Source: Pseudidiomarina aestuarii
Lineage (GTDB): Bacteria > Pseudomonadota > Gammaproteobacteria > Enterobacterales > Alteromonadaceae
DNA: 64,000 bases
NCBI RefSeq assembly: GCF_003987355.1
Contig: NZ_PIPR01000001.1
Location: 1,426,001-1,490,000, forward strand
Direction: 5' to 3'
A program made the translations under genes and the position numbers. Below, in pieces: positions 39,307 to 48,676 of the stretch; within the stretch, counting starts at the first letter, position 1; every line of letters begins with the position of its first letter. The notes under the pieces were generated by a model that was given only the letters and a program-made list of their open reading frames with translations, did not search any database and had not been told where the DNA came from.

Positions 39307-40533
39307 TTAACTTCCACCCTGGTAAGCACTCATCATATCCCACATTGGCATAAAGATACCTAAAGCCATCACAGCCACAACTACCGCTACGATTGCAAGC
39401 ATGATGGGTTCTATCTTAGCTGTCAAACTTTTGAGGTCATAATCAACCTCTCGTTCATAGTAGTCAGCGACCTCTGTCAACATTTCATCTACACGGCCAG
39501 TTTCCTCGCCCACTGCGATCATCTGTAAAACTAACGGGGTGAATAACAGACTCGACTTGGTCACTCGAGTTAAACTTTCACCACGTTCAATATTTCGCCG
39601 CATGTCATTGATTTTTCGACCCATCCAGGAATTGTCGACCGCATCAGCCACTAACGACAGCCCTTGTGTTAAAGGCACGCCCGCGCGTAGCATGACGGAA
39701 AAACTACGGCTAAATCGCGATAGTAATGAGCGCATGATGATGCTACCGATCAAAGGGATTCTCAACTTAAAGTGATCCCACTTCAGTTTACCCGTCGCGG
39801 TGCCAATATATTTGACGACGCCAAACCAAGCCACGCCGATACCCAAGATCATCGCCGGCCAGTAAGCCACAAAAAAATCAGAGGTGCCAATCAGGATGCG
39901 CGTGGCCAGCGGCAGCTCGACACCAAACCGCGCGAACATCGACGCAAATGTTGGAATCACAAATATATTTAATATAAAAACCGCAATGACCAAGGTAATA
40001 GAGATGAAGGTTGGATACCGTGTGGCTTCTTTTACCTGCTTACGAGTCTCTTCTTCCTTACCCAAATAGGCCGATAACTGCTCAAATGATTCTTCCAATT
40101 GTCCTGTGTTTTCACCGACATGGATGACTGCGACCAATAATCGCGGAAACACTTTTGGATGCATCGCCATAGCTGCCGACAGCTGACGACCTTTCTCAAG
40201 CTGATCGACTAAATCAAACAGAACTTCCGATAACCGCTTATTCGTTGTGTTCTCTGCCAAACCCTCCATTGCTCGAAGCATCGGAATACCGGCTTTCGTC
40301 AACGCATACATTTGACGTGTAAAAACAATTAAGTCCTCGGTGCGAACTTTGGGTTTGAATAGCTCTAAGGACTGCGACTCCGTGGCTGCACTGCGTTTTG
40401 CCGAAGCTATTTCAATAGGGGTTACGCCACGCCTTAATAAGACTTCTGCCGCACCTGATTCGGTCGAAGCATCGACCATTCCAGAAACCAGTTTGCCATC
40501 GGCGCCACGGCCACGATAACTAAAATCAGCCAT
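39307..40533 (-). CDS. mshG: MSHA inner-membrane platform protein MshG
   Basis: GspF/PilC-family platform protein of 408 residues, the inner-membrane base on which the pilus is assembled. Two homologous cytoplasmic helical domains (around 70-190 and 270-390) each precede membrane segments, for example FISITLVIAVFILNIFVIPTF and IMLAIVAVVVAVMALGIFM. The ATG at 40533 has GGAGG six bases upstream; GTG and ATG codons just before it are too close to that site. It overlaps the end of mshE. Confidence 0.93.
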   Translation of the reverse strand: MADFSYRGRGADGKLVSGMVDASTESGAAEVLLRRGVTPIEIASAKRSAATESQSLELFKPKVRTEDLIVFTRQMYALTKAGIPMLRAMEGLAENTTNKRLSEVLFDLVDQLEKGRQLSAAMAMHPKVFPRLLVAVIHVGENTGQLEESFEQLSAYLGKEEETRKQVKEATRYPTFISITLVIAVFILNIFVIPTFASMFARFGVELPLATRILIGTSDFFVAYWPAMILGIGVAWFGVVKYIGTATGKLKWDHFKLRIPLIGSIIMRSLLSRFSRSFSVMLRAGVPLTQGLSLVADAVDNSWMGRKINDMRRNIERGESLTRVTKSSLLFTPLVLQMIAVGEETGRVDEMLTEVADYYEREVDYDLKSLTAKIEPIMLAIVAVVVAVMALGIFMPMWDMMSAYQGGS

Positions 40534-42295
40534 CATCACCCTCCTCAGCCTCGGCAGCTACCGAAGCATCGATGCGCAATTCCTTCTCTTCAACCGTCTC
40601 GGCTAAGAACAATACTTCTTCAACCGTTGTAATACCGTCGCGCGCGTAATCGAGGGCCACATCAGCGAGTGGACGGAATCCTGCCGACTCTCGTGCTGCC
40701 TGCGCAAATTCGCGCATATTACTATCACGCAAAGCATCGATCATCGCCTCGTTCATTTCGAGCAGTTCGAACACACCGACACGACCTTTATAGCCCGTAT
40801 GGTTACAATTACGACAGCCACGACCATGCACAAAGCCACTGCCATCCGCTGGAATAGAAGGTCGCATACGTCTTAACAACGCGAGATCTTGTGGCTCGAT
40901 TTCTTCTGGCTGCTTACAGCTTTCGCAAACTCGCCGGATCAGACGTTGCGCCAACACACCACGCAGTGCGGCCCCCACCAGGTAGGGTGCAGCGCCCATG
41001 TCGATCAATCGCAGCGCGCTGGTGATCGAGTCGTTGGTGTGTAGCGTTGTTAATACCAAGTGACCGGTAATGGAGCCACGCAAACCAATTTCGACGGTCT
41101 CACTATCCCGCATCTCACCCACCATGATGATATCGGGGTCTTGTCGCAAGGTAGTTCGCAGTACGTTCGAGAAATTCAAACCAATTTTGGAGTTCACTTG
41201 AACCTGGGTGATTCGAGGCAGACGATATTCCACCGGATCCTCGACCGTAATAATCTTCTTTTCAGCCTGGTTCAATTCACTCAGTGCGCCATATAGCGTA
41301 GTCGTTTTACCTGAACCTGTGGGGCCGGTTACGATCAACATGCCATAAGGACGATGGATTAAGCGCCGTACTCGCTTGAGAATATCATCTGGCATCCCAG
41401 TCTGCTCTAGGTTCAACAGTCCAGCAGATTGATCCAGCAAACGCATAACACAGGATTCGCCGTATTGAGTGGGTAGTGTCGATACCCGCACATCAATAGC
41501 GTGATCACGTACTTTTATATGAAAACGCCCATCTTGAGGCAGTCGTTTTTCCGAAATATCGAGTCCTGACATCAATTTCAAGCGCAATAACAGAGCGCTG
41601 GCGATATTGGTTTCGCGTAAGACATTCTCTTGTAAGACACCGTCGACCCGCATGCGAATGCGTAACGCGTTATTATCCGGCTCAATGTGAATATCTGATG
41701 CGCGCACTTGCACCGCATCGGCAAAGATAGATTGCAAAAGCTTGGCAACCGTTGCGTCATCATCGTCGTCATCGAGGGATAATGAGCCAAGGTCAAACTC
41801 AGATGCGTCTTCATATTCAGTCTGCAACTGACTGGCAAACTGTGCGATATCTTTGGTGCGGCGGTAAAGATTATCAAATGCCGATAGCAGCTCGTGGTCG
41901 GGCACCACCACCAAGTTGACTTCACGCGGCGATAGAAACTGCGATATCGCATCAATGGCCGCTAAGTCCGCTGGATCCGACATCGCAACGGTCGCCTCAG
42001 TCGCAGATGCTTCGACCACCAAAGCGCGATGTCGACGGGCCTGAACTTCTGGCAATAAATTGACGGTCTCAGGCGGAATTTTACGTTCTGATAATTCAAT
42101 AAACGGGATATTGAGCTGCTTGGCTAAAAACTCGAGTAACTCTTGTTCTGTAATAAAGCCTAAATCGATCAGCGTGACACCAAGCTTACGGCCGTTTTGC
42201 TTTTGGTCAGCAAGAGCCTGTTCAAGCTGAGCTTCTTTAATGATTTTTTCTTGAACCAATAAGTCGCCGAGGCGCATCTTAAGACGTGGACGCAT
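40526..42295 (-). CDS. mshE: MSHA extension ATPase MshE
   Basis: GspE/PilB-type hexameric ATPase of 589 residues driving pilus extension. The N-terminal MshEN domain has two consecutive RLGxxL-type motifs (about 8-31 and 37-61), the element that binds cyclic-di-GMP in V. cholerae MshE. Walker A is GPTGSGKT at 324-331, followed by the Asp box and Walker B (DPDIIMVGEMRDSET). A zinc site is formed by CESC and CRNC. It follows mshN by one base and overlaps mshG. Confidence 0.95.
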   Translation of the reverse strand: MRPRLKMRLGDLLVQEKIIKEAQLEQALADQKQNGRKLGVTLIDLGFITEQELLEFLAKQLNIPFIELSERKIPPETVNLLPEVQARRHRALVVEASATEATVAMSDPADLAAIDAISQFLSPREVNLVVVPDHELLSAFDNLYRRTKDIAQFASQLQTEYEDASEFDLGSLSLDDDDDDATVAKLLQSIFADAVQVRASDIHIEPDNNALRIRMRVDGVLQENVLRETNIASALLLRLKLMSGLDISEKRLPQDGRFHIKVRDHAIDVRVSTLPTQYGESCVMRLLDQSAGLLNLEQTGMPDDILKRVRRLIHRPYGMLIVTGPTGSGKTTTLYGALSELNQAEKKIITVEDPVEYRLPRITQVQVNSKIGLNFSNVLRTTLRQDPDIIMVGEMRDSETVEIGLRGSITGHLVLTTLHTNDSITSALRLIDMGAAPYLVGAALRGVLAQRLIRRVCESCKQPEEIEPQDLALLRRMRPSIPADGSGFVHGRGCRNCNHTGYKGRVGVFELLEMNEAMIDALRDSNMREFAQAARESAGFRPLADVALDYARDGITTVEEVLFLAETVEEKELRIDASVAAEAEEGDDG

Positions 42296-42296
42296 A

Positions 42297-43415
42297 TTAA
42301 GAGCCTCCTAACGCTTGTAGGCGATCTTCTGCATAACGTCGCGCATCAACACCGAGATCACGAGCGAATGCTGCTTGTCGATATGCTCTGAGTGCAGCTG
42401 CTGGTTCGCCTGCGTCCTCAAACGCGACAGCCGCCGCCAGCCACCAACGTCCCTCGCTTTTCAAACTCGCGAGTGCCAGAAAATCTTGTGCGGCTTCACT
42501 AAAGTAACCCAATTGATTCGCAGCATTACCACGCACTTCGAGTAAATCAATATACTCAGCTGAGCTTGAATCAACTGACTGCAGAGCAATGTAGGCATCT
42601 TCAATCCGCCCCATTCGCTCCAAAATTCTTCCCAGCAGAAGTTGCCACTGGCTCTGTTGCGGCACGCGGTCAAGACCTTGCTGCAGGATTGCGACAGCTC
42701 GTGTCGCGAAACCGCGACCATACCAATACGCTGCCAATTCGCTGCGCACAGCAACATGCTCAGGCATAACCGTTAACGCTTTTTCCAATAACTCTTGGCC
42801 CTGCTCACGCTCACCGCGCCGCAATGCACTGCGGGCTTTTTGTAGATTGGTTTCGGCTAACTCATTCGGGCTTAATTGTACGCGCTCGACGGCAAAAGTT
42901 GATGGGGTATCGGTCGCTTCAACTTCGGCTTCAGGCTCTGGCGCAACTGTCGCTAGTGTCTCTGTGGGTATTTCGCTGACTACTGGCTCAGTTGTTGCCT
43001 CTGCCTCTTCCAGTTCGGAAGTTCTCGACTCAGTGGGCGATGGGGGAACTTGAACAAGCTCGCGCGGTTTCACTGGCCCTCGCTGCAAAGCAGGTTTGCT
43101 GGCACTTTCAGCGTCAGTTCCTCTTTCCACTTCTTCAACAGCTTGGTCCGCAGACTCCTCTGCAGTTGCGGCAATCACAGTAGGCTGGTTCGTTACTGGA
43201 GCTTCAACCACTTGCAGTGCAGGGTCAGTATCGATAGTCAGCCACCAATAGAGGTTTAAAAGAATAACAATCACCACTGCCGTACCTACGGCAATGCCAA
43301 TCATCCAGGTCCAATGCAATGGTTGTGGTGCCATAGCCGCGGGCGTATATGAGCCTTTTGATTGTTGTTGTTGGCGTTGATCTAAGTCACGTAACACCCG
43401 ATTAATGACGCTCAC
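42297..43415 (-). CDS. mshN: MSHA biogenesis protein MshN (TPR protein)
   Basis: A 372-residue bitopic protein. It has a short cytoplasmic N-terminus (MSVINRVLRDLDQRQQQQS), a membrane helix (about 36-60), an acidic Pro/Glu/Thr-rich linker (about 65-180), and C-terminal tetratricopeptide repeats (about 190-370). The GTG at 43415 has GGAGG six bases upstream and gives the usual MSVIN start; a TTG two codons earlier abuts that site. It overlaps the mshM stop. Function is in pilus assembly, details unknown. Confidence 0.9.
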   Translation of the reverse strand: MSVINRVLRDLDQRQQQQSKGSYTPAAMAPQPLHWTWMIGIAVGTAVVIVILLNLYWWLTIDTDPALQVVEAPVTNQPTVIAATAEESADQAVEEVERGTDAESASKPALQRGPVKPRELVQVPPSPTESRTSELEEAEATTEPVVSEIPTETLATVAPEPEAEVEATDTPSTFAVERVQLSPNELAETNLQKARSALRRGEREQGQELLEKALTVMPEHVAVRSELAAYWYGRGFATRAVAILQQGLDRVPQQSQWQLLLGRILERMGRIEDAYIALQSVDSSSAEYIDLLEVRGNAANQLGYFSEAAQDFLALASLKSEGRWWLAAAVAFEDAGEPAAALRAYRQAAFARDLGVDARRYAEDRLQALGGS

Positions 43416-44329
43416 AGCCAACCTCCAAGCCAGCCTTGGCGGTACGCGACAAATCCAGCGATGGCAAATACAAATACGCTAGTTAAGGCAATCCATGCAC
43501 CCCAACCTGTTGAATTCAACTCGACATCTTCGGTGTCTGCAACTGCTGTTTTGACGTGCCTAGGGAGAACAGCATAGGTTCCTTCGCCATAACACAACAG
43601 CAAAACCTTGTGGCAGAGCACGTTGGCGAGACGCGGAATACCTCGGCTCGCTTCATGCAATTGCTGGACGACTTTACCACTAAAAATAGGAGGGCCTTTG
43701 TAGCCCGCAACATGCAGACGATGCGAAATATAACGCGCCAACTCATGAATAGACATAGCATGAAGGTTGTAGCTAAACGAAATACGTTGCCGCAATTGCC
43801 GATGTTCGCGCTGAGCCAAACGCTCGTCGAGTTCGGGCTGACCAAACAACACAATATGTAGTAGCTTACGACTCTCCGTTTCTAAATTGGATATAAGGCG
43901 TAATGCTTCGAGACTCTCGGATGGCAGCGCTTGTGCTTCGTCGAGCACAATGACCACAGTTTTGCCCTGTTGGTTAATTTCCAGCAGCTTTTGTTGAATG
44001 GCTTGGGTCAGCAACTGTTGGTTGTGTTCGTCATCAATTTCAACCTGCAGTTCGCGCGCAATTTGCTCGCGTAATTCAGCAGGATTAAGGTAAGGATTCG
44101 GGATATAGGCAGAAACAAATTGCTCAGGTAGTTCGTTAAGTAGCTTACGACAGAGCAATGTTTTACCTGTACCGACTTCACCCACAACTTTGATGAACCC
44201 TTCACCGGTTTCCAAGGCAGTCAAAAGGACCTCGAGTGCCGAGCGATGCCCGTCGAGATCACAGTAGAAACTGGTATTCGGTGTTAGCGTGAATGGCAGT
44301 TCACGCAACCCGTAGTGGTTCTGATACAT
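43412..44329 (-). CDS. mshM: MSHA biogenesis ATPase MshM (ExeA-like)
   Basis: A 305-residue AAA ATPase of the ExeA/GspA type. Walker A is GEVGTGKTLLCRKLL and Walker B is VIVLDEAQALPSE. A C-terminal membrane segment (WIALTSVFVFAIAGFVAYR) ends the protein. The N-terminus MYQNHYGLRELPFTLTPN is typical. ExeA proteins help secretin assembly across peptidoglycan; MshM probably does so for MshL next to it. Confidence 0.93.
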   Translation of the reverse strand: MYQNHYGLRELPFTLTPNTSFYCDLDGHRSALEVLLTALETGEGFIKVVGEVGTGKTLLCRKLLNELPEQFVSAYIPNPYLNPAELREQIARELQVEIDDEHNQQLLTQAIQQKLLEINQQGKTVVIVLDEAQALPSESLEALRLISNLETESRKLLHIVLFGQPELDERLAQREHRQLRQRISFSYNLHAMSIHELARYISHRLHVAGYKGPPIFSGKVVQQLHEASRGIPRLANVLCHKVLLLCYGEGTYAVLPRHVKTAVADTEDVELNSTGWGAWIALTSVFVFAIAGFVAYRQGWLGGWL

Positions 44330-44336
44330 GCGTGTG

Positions 44337-45965
44337 CTAGTTCCCGTACCACTGTTTTAATAAGTCTGAGGAGCGTTCGAGCTCCGTATTCCATGAATCG
44401 GCGCCAACAATTATAGGGCGAATCAAAATTACTAATTCTTTTTTAGTTTCGCGACGCTGCTTATTCTTAAACAAGTTACCTAAGACAGGAACATCGCCGA
44501 GCAACGGTGCTTTGGTTTCACTCTCAGTATAGTTACTTTGCATCAAGCCGCCGAGTACCACTACTTCGCCATTGCGAGCAGTGACAATAGTGTCACTTTC
44601 GCGAATGTTACTTTGCGCCAATGGCAGCACCAGCGTGTCATCTTGCAACTTCACCACACGCTCTTGCGCCGTAGTTTGTACGACTGACGGATGCACATGC
44701 AACGTGACCGTTTGCGAATCGCTGATTTGCGGAGTGATGTCTAACGAAATGCCCGAGAAGAACGGAGTCAGTTCCACATTCGGTGTACTAGTGGTTGCCG
44801 TCCCTGTCACGGTTGTCGTCGAGACGTTGGTTACGAAGTATTCATCTTCACCAATTTTAATCACCGCTTTTTGGTTATTCGATGCGGAAATGCGCGGATT
44901 CGACAGCACTTGCACATTCCCTTGGGTCTGTAGCAAGTTGAGAACGCCACTAAAGTCACCGACATCCAACGACATACCAAACACACCATTCGGTGCTGCG
45001 ATAGCGGAGCCCGAAAAACCAATGGTCCCGGTTGCGTTACCGATACGGAATAAGTCACTCCAGTTGATGCCTTGCTGATAGTCATCGTTCAGTGACACCT
45101 CAACAATTCGTGCTTCTAAAATAACTTGGCGTTGAAGACGCTCCTGAGCGTTGGCTAAGAACTCACCAACCGCACGGAGCTCTTGCGGTAATGCCGTTAC
45201 CGTAATCAGTCCAGCTTGCGGCGCTGATACGACACGACGGCCTTCACCCTCGCCAATAATGCCCTTAATAATTTGTTCAATGTCGCCCCAGAAATCGGTC
45301 GAAGAACTACTCGAAATCGAGGAACCATTCGCTTGTTGCCCACTGATATTCTGATTATTATTCCCGCCGCCTTCATTACCAAGGTTGCGGTTATTCACAT
45401 TGGTATTCGTGCCTTGATTGGTGGTATTACGATCATTTTCGCGCACACCACCATTGGAAATACTGGTGGATGATGAGCCACTACGTTGCATTGATAAGTA
45501 ATCGAACGTGAAGGTTTCGCTACGCAAGCCTGATGGGAAAACCCGGATCATCCGATTTTCTTGGCGAATATCGTAACCATAGATATCACTGACCACGGCC
45601 AACGTTTCTTGCAATGTCACGTCCTTTAAACTCACCGTAATGGTTCCGCTGACATCAGGGTGAAGAACGATGTTATAAGGAGAGTCTGCAGCCAAGCCAG
45701 CAAAGAAATCAGGCGCTGAAACATTATTAGCGGATACTGAGAATCGCGGTTCTGCGAGCAGAGCTGCGCCTTGCGCTTGCAATTGATTATCGCGTGAACC
45801 TTGGATAGCCGCACGGACCGAATCTGGCAACGGTGGCCGTACTTTTGATTGAGTACTTTGAGTTCCCGACTCTAAAGCACGTTGCAATTCAGCCGGCTTT
45901 CGGTCTGGCGAATAGGCACATGCAGTGAGTAGCAGTATGATCAACGTGTAGGTCAGCAGTCTCAT
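44337..45965 (-). CDS. mshL: MSHA outer-membrane secretin MshL
   Basis: A 542-residue lipoprotein secretin forming the outer-membrane pore for the pilus. The lipobox LLLTAC puts the lipidated cysteine at residue 16. An STN-like N-domain (about 70-140) precedes a low-complexity Asn/Gly/Ser-rich linker (about 165-225), a further N-domain, and the secretin core (about 275-530) with VVLGGLMQSN and PVLGNLFKNK. It is between mshK and mshM. Confidence 0.95.
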   Translation of the reverse strand: MRLLTYTLIILLLTACAYSPDRKPAELQRALESGTQSTQSKVRPPLPDSVRAAIQGSRDNQLQAQGAALLAEPRFSVSANNVSAPDFFAGLAADSPYNIVLHPDVSGTITVSLKDVTLQETLAVVSDIYGYDIRQENRMIRVFPSGLRSETFTFDYLSMQRSGSSSTSISNGGVRENDRNTTNQGTNTNVNNRNLGNEGGGNNNQNISGQQANGSSISSSSSTDFWGDIEQIIKGIIGEGEGRRVVSAPQAGLITVTALPQELRAVGEFLANAQERLQRQVILEARIVEVSLNDDYQQGINWSDLFRIGNATGTIGFSGSAIAAPNGVFGMSLDVGDFSGVLNLLQTQGNVQVLSNPRISASNNQKAVIKIGEDEYFVTNVSTTTVTGTATTSTPNVELTPFFSGISLDITPQISDSQTVTLHVHPSVVQTTAQERVVKLQDDTLVLPLAQSNIRESDTIVTARNGEVVVLGGLMQSNYTESETKAPLLGDVPVLGNLFKNKQRRETKKELVILIRPIIVGADSWNTELERSSDLLKQWYGN

Positions 45966-46315
45966 TGGATAATCAACTCCCCTGATTGCTGACCTGACTG
46001 CGCATTCACATCTGATTTAATTGGAGAAAATAACGACAAAGTTACCTCTTGTTGTTCTTCTCGATTCATCAATCGAACTTGATGAAGTTCAATTTCTAGC
46101 ACCTGATATTGGTTTAGGTTATCGCCCTCGCGTACCCTTTGACCACTAATTTGTGCCATTTTTGAATCACCAAACCATTGAATTGATTGTAATTGTAAGT
46201 TCGTTACTGACGACACAGCCATCTCCGCACTATACCGCGGCGGAGCTGTAGGGTCACTCAGTTGTTGCGCCACGGACGCAGTACTCAGCAGCATCAGGAG
46301 GCTAACTCGCCACAT
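45962..46315 (-). CDS. mshK: MSHA biogenesis protein MshK (PilP-like)
   Basis: Small 117-residue protein with a signal peptide (LLMLLSTASVAQQ) and a short beta domain (QSIQWFGDSKMAQISGQRVREG) similar to PilP/GspC homology regions. It probably links the inner-membrane complex to the secretin MshL. It overlaps mshJ upstream and mshL downstream (ATGA). Confidence 0.82.
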   Translation of the reverse strand: MWRVSLLMLLSTASVAQQLSDPTAPPRYSAEMAVSSVTNLQLQSIQWFGDSKMAQISGQRVREGDNLNQYQVLEIELHQVRLMNREEQQEVTLSLFSPIKSDVNAQSGQQSGELIIQ

Positions 46316-46946
46316 AATTCCGCTCCAAGCTCAATGTATAGAGCTCAATCAACACATCGGCATTCGGATGTGTGCGCACGTTATAATCCATGCTCTGCCA
46401 ATAAAACGTCCACGGCAATTTGTCGAGCTTGGCAAAATACTGCTGCACAGCAAAATAAGACCCCGTCAACTTCACTTGCAACCGATGCTTATAAATAGCG
46501 GTATCGGGTTGATCCTGATCTTGATAGACCACCTCCACCGGCATGGCTAAAGCGGACTGAATAGTGACACCGTCCGCAGCAGCCAATAACTGTTTCAAAA
46601 ATTCGCGGTTATCTGCCGCACCCACGTAACTAGAGGCCGCTTGAAGCTCTGTATCAATGCGCGCCAAACGTTCTTGTAATTGTTCGACATTACGCCTCAA
46701 TGCCGCAGCCGGATCGCCAGCTAATGAACGTTGAATCGATGCCAATTCACGCTCCATGCCGACTAGCTGTGACTGCTGTTGTTGTTGTCGCGCTTGAACA
46801 GCAGAGACTTCGTTGTACAGGGGTAATAAACTCATCCACACACCGATGTAGAGTACAATCCCGATTGCAAACAGCATCCAAAAGCGACGGCGATTTTCAG
46901 GTAACGTTAAAAACTGTTCTTGCCACTTCAACCATTGTTCTTTCAT
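46302..46946 (-). CDS. mshJ: MSHA biogenesis protein MshJ (PilO-like)
   Basis: A 214-residue bitopic protein with one membrane helix (FWMLFAIGIVLYIGVWMSLL), a coiled coil (about 50-100) and a ferredoxin-like periplasmic domain, the PilO layout. It belongs to the alignment subcomplex with the PilM- and PilN-like proteins encoded before it. It overlaps mshK by 14 bases. Confidence 0.85.
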   Translation of the reverse strand: MKEQWLKWQEQFLTLPENRRRFWMLFAIGIVLYIGVWMSLLPLYNEVSAVQARQQQQQSQLVGMERELASIQRSLAGDPAAALRRNVEQLQERLARIDTELQAASSYVGAADNREFLKQLLAAADGVTIQSALAMPVEVVYQDQDQPDTAIYKHRLQVKLTGSYFAVQQYFAKLDKLPWTFYWQSMDYNVRTHPNADVLIELYTLSLERNYVAS

Positions 46947-47596
46947 TGTTGCCCCCCAGCAGCCACCTGCGGAAGCACTTGTGGATTGTCAGAGCGAGCA
47001 GTCTGCGCAGTCGCAGCTGGGAGTGTTCCCACTGTAAACTCTAGCGCACTGTCATTAGCAACACGCAAATCGAACACACCAAATTGCCGATCTTGCAAAC
47101 TCTCATGCTTGGCAAAGCGTTCAATCCACAATGGTAATTCTGCGGGTTGTTGGGTATATCCACTTAACGTCAATTCACCATCACGCAAACTAATACGCTG
47201 CAACCAAATGGCTTCAGCATCCACTCTTGCTATATCGGCCAATAACTCAGGAACTTGATCATCTGTTGACTGCAAGACGATCTGCATTTGCCGCTGCAAG
47301 CGTTGGCGCTGTGCAATAGTATTCTCTAACTGCTCTTTTTCAGCGAGTAAAGTCGGATCATTCGTCCGCTGCTTGAGGAGCTCTTGCTGTACTGTGAGTA
47401 ATTTTTGTTGTTCTTGAATTTGCACTTGCAGTGATTGCGACGCTTCTTGCTCACTGGTTAGCCACCAACTACCCACCATATTAGCAACGGTTAACACGAC
47501 AGCGAGGCCGCCACAAATGGCGGCTACAAACGCTAGTGTGAAGCGTTCATGACGCGGTTTGAGTTCGCTGACGTAGAGGTTTGCAATCAACTTCAC
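46943..47596 (-). CDS. PilN-like MSHA alignment-complex protein
   Basis: A 217-residue bitopic protein: a cytoplasmic N-terminus (MKLIANLYVSELKPRHERF), a membrane helix (about 23-43), a coiled coil (about 50-105), then a small periplasmic domain. This is the PilN fold; the short N-terminal motif resembles the NLxP element that docks on PilM-type partners. It lies between the PilM-like mshI and PilO-like mshJ, with ATGA overlaps on both sides. Some annotations call it MshI2. Confidence 0.82.
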   Translation of the reverse strand: MKLIANLYVSELKPRHERFTLAFVAAICGGLAVVLTVANMVGSWWLTSEQEASQSLQVQIQEQQKLLTVQQELLKQRTNDPTLLAEKEQLENTIAQRQRLQRQMQIVLQSTDDQVPELLADIARVDAEAIWLQRISLRDGELTLSGYTQQPAELPLWIERFAKHESLQDRQFGVFDLRVANDSALEFTVGTLPAATAQTARSDNPQVLPQVAAGGQQ

Positions 47597-48540
47597 GCTG
47601 CATCCTCCTTCGCCTTGTCTTGGCCCTGTTGTAACAACAGTAAACCACCAAGTGCTGGGAAATCACTAAAATCACCCGCAGCTAAGTCTTTCGCCCAAGC
47701 AGGATAAGAACAAACCTCAACGGTTAAGCCGAGGTCATCACTGAGTTGTTGAGTCACTTCAGCTAAATTAGGGAGCGCAGCCGCAAGGACCGCCTTTTTG
47801 ATCGGCCGTTGACGCAGTTGTCGCTCAAAATAATCAGCCGAGCGCTGGATTTCGACGGATAGGGGTTGTAAACCGCCCAACTTAATCTCGTCAAAACTCA
47901 ACTCGCTGAGCTTTTCCAATGGCCGCACTACACGATTGACTTGCAACGTTGATTCGCGACTCACCTGCAAAAGAGCAGGCTCTTGTCCGCTCTGATAAGC
48001 AATCACAACAGGTTCAGACGCAGTGTCGATTAGCGCAGCCAAAGCTAATTCAGCAGGGAATATGCCGACAAAATCGGATGACAAATCTAATGCGACTTCA
48101 ACCAACGGCTGTAACAGTTGTCGATCGGCAACAATCGCGTTGATCTTCGATTGATTCGGTAATTGAATGGGAAGCTCGTAATAGTCGGCAATGATATCCG
48201 CTGCATTCAGTGACACTAGGTCACGTAGACTGTATTTCAATGCAGCTGCAATCTCTGACTCTTCCTGCAAGTTTGGTCGATCAGCAGCGACGCTCTGATA
48301 CAAGCTGGGCTCCAATACAACTGCGAGCCGTGGGTTACCTTTGGTAAAACGCGAATATTGATTCGCCAGTTGCAGCATTGCCGCCCCGTAGTCTTGCGCG
48401 GGCACTTCAATTTGGTCAGAAACGATAAGCTCTGGAGAATTGTTAACCCAGCGAGCCACAACGAATTTTACCGCTGCATTCGACAGTGCGAATACAACGC
48501 TATGTTCGTTCTTATTTCGACCGCGCAATAACTTCAGCAA
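47593..48540 (-). CDS. mshI: MSHA biogenesis protein MshI (PilM-like)
   Basis: A 315-residue cytoplasmic actin-like protein related to PilM, expected to recruit the PilN-like protein to the inner-membrane platform. Segments such as VVFALSNAAVKFVVARW and DLSSDFVGIFPAELALAAL fit the fold. The start is TTG at 48540 with AAGGG ten bases upstream; no ATG is available nearby. It is the first gene of the assembly operon. mshH, which precedes mshI in Vibrio, is absent. Confidence 0.85.
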   Translation of the reverse strand: MLKLLRGRNKNEHSVVFALSNAAVKFVVARWVNNSPELIVSDQIEVPAQDYGAAMLQLANQYSRFTKGNPRLAVVLEPSLYQSVAADRPNLQEESEIAAALKYSLRDLVSLNAADIIADYYELPIQLPNQSKINAIVADRQLLQPLVEVALDLSSDFVGIFPAELALAALIDTASEPVVIAYQSGQEPALLQVSRESTLQVNRVVRPLEKLSELSFDEIKLGGLQPLSVEIQRSADYFERQLRQRPIKKAVLAAALPNLAEVTQQLSDDLGLTVEVCSYPAWAKDLAAGDFSDFPALGGLLLLQQGQDKAKEDAA

Positions 48541-48585
48541 TTTGTTATTTCCCTTGAGTGAATCGTCGTGCTTTTTATAATTCTT

Positions 48586-48614
48586 GTTATAGTACTAGTA
48601 TGCCTACAAATTAA
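48586..48614 (-). promoter_or_regulatory. Candidate sigma-70 promoter of the msh assembly operon
   Basis: On the minus strand TTAATT and TATAAC are spaced by 17 bases, 46 bases before the mshI TTG. The -10 is good and the -35 weak. The 136-base gap between pyrC and mshI is AT-rich and holds no clear terminator for pyrC. Confidence 0.4.
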
Positions 48615-48676
48615 GCATATCGCCACGATTCAAAGCGACTTTTTGCGCTGTTATATTGTTAAGCAGCTCGTTATAA

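Noticed and set aside
44572-45078. 168-codon open frame antisense to mshL
   Set aside because: It lies wholly inside a well-supported secretin gene, has no recognisable domain or ribosome-binding site, and its composition mirrors the complementary codons.
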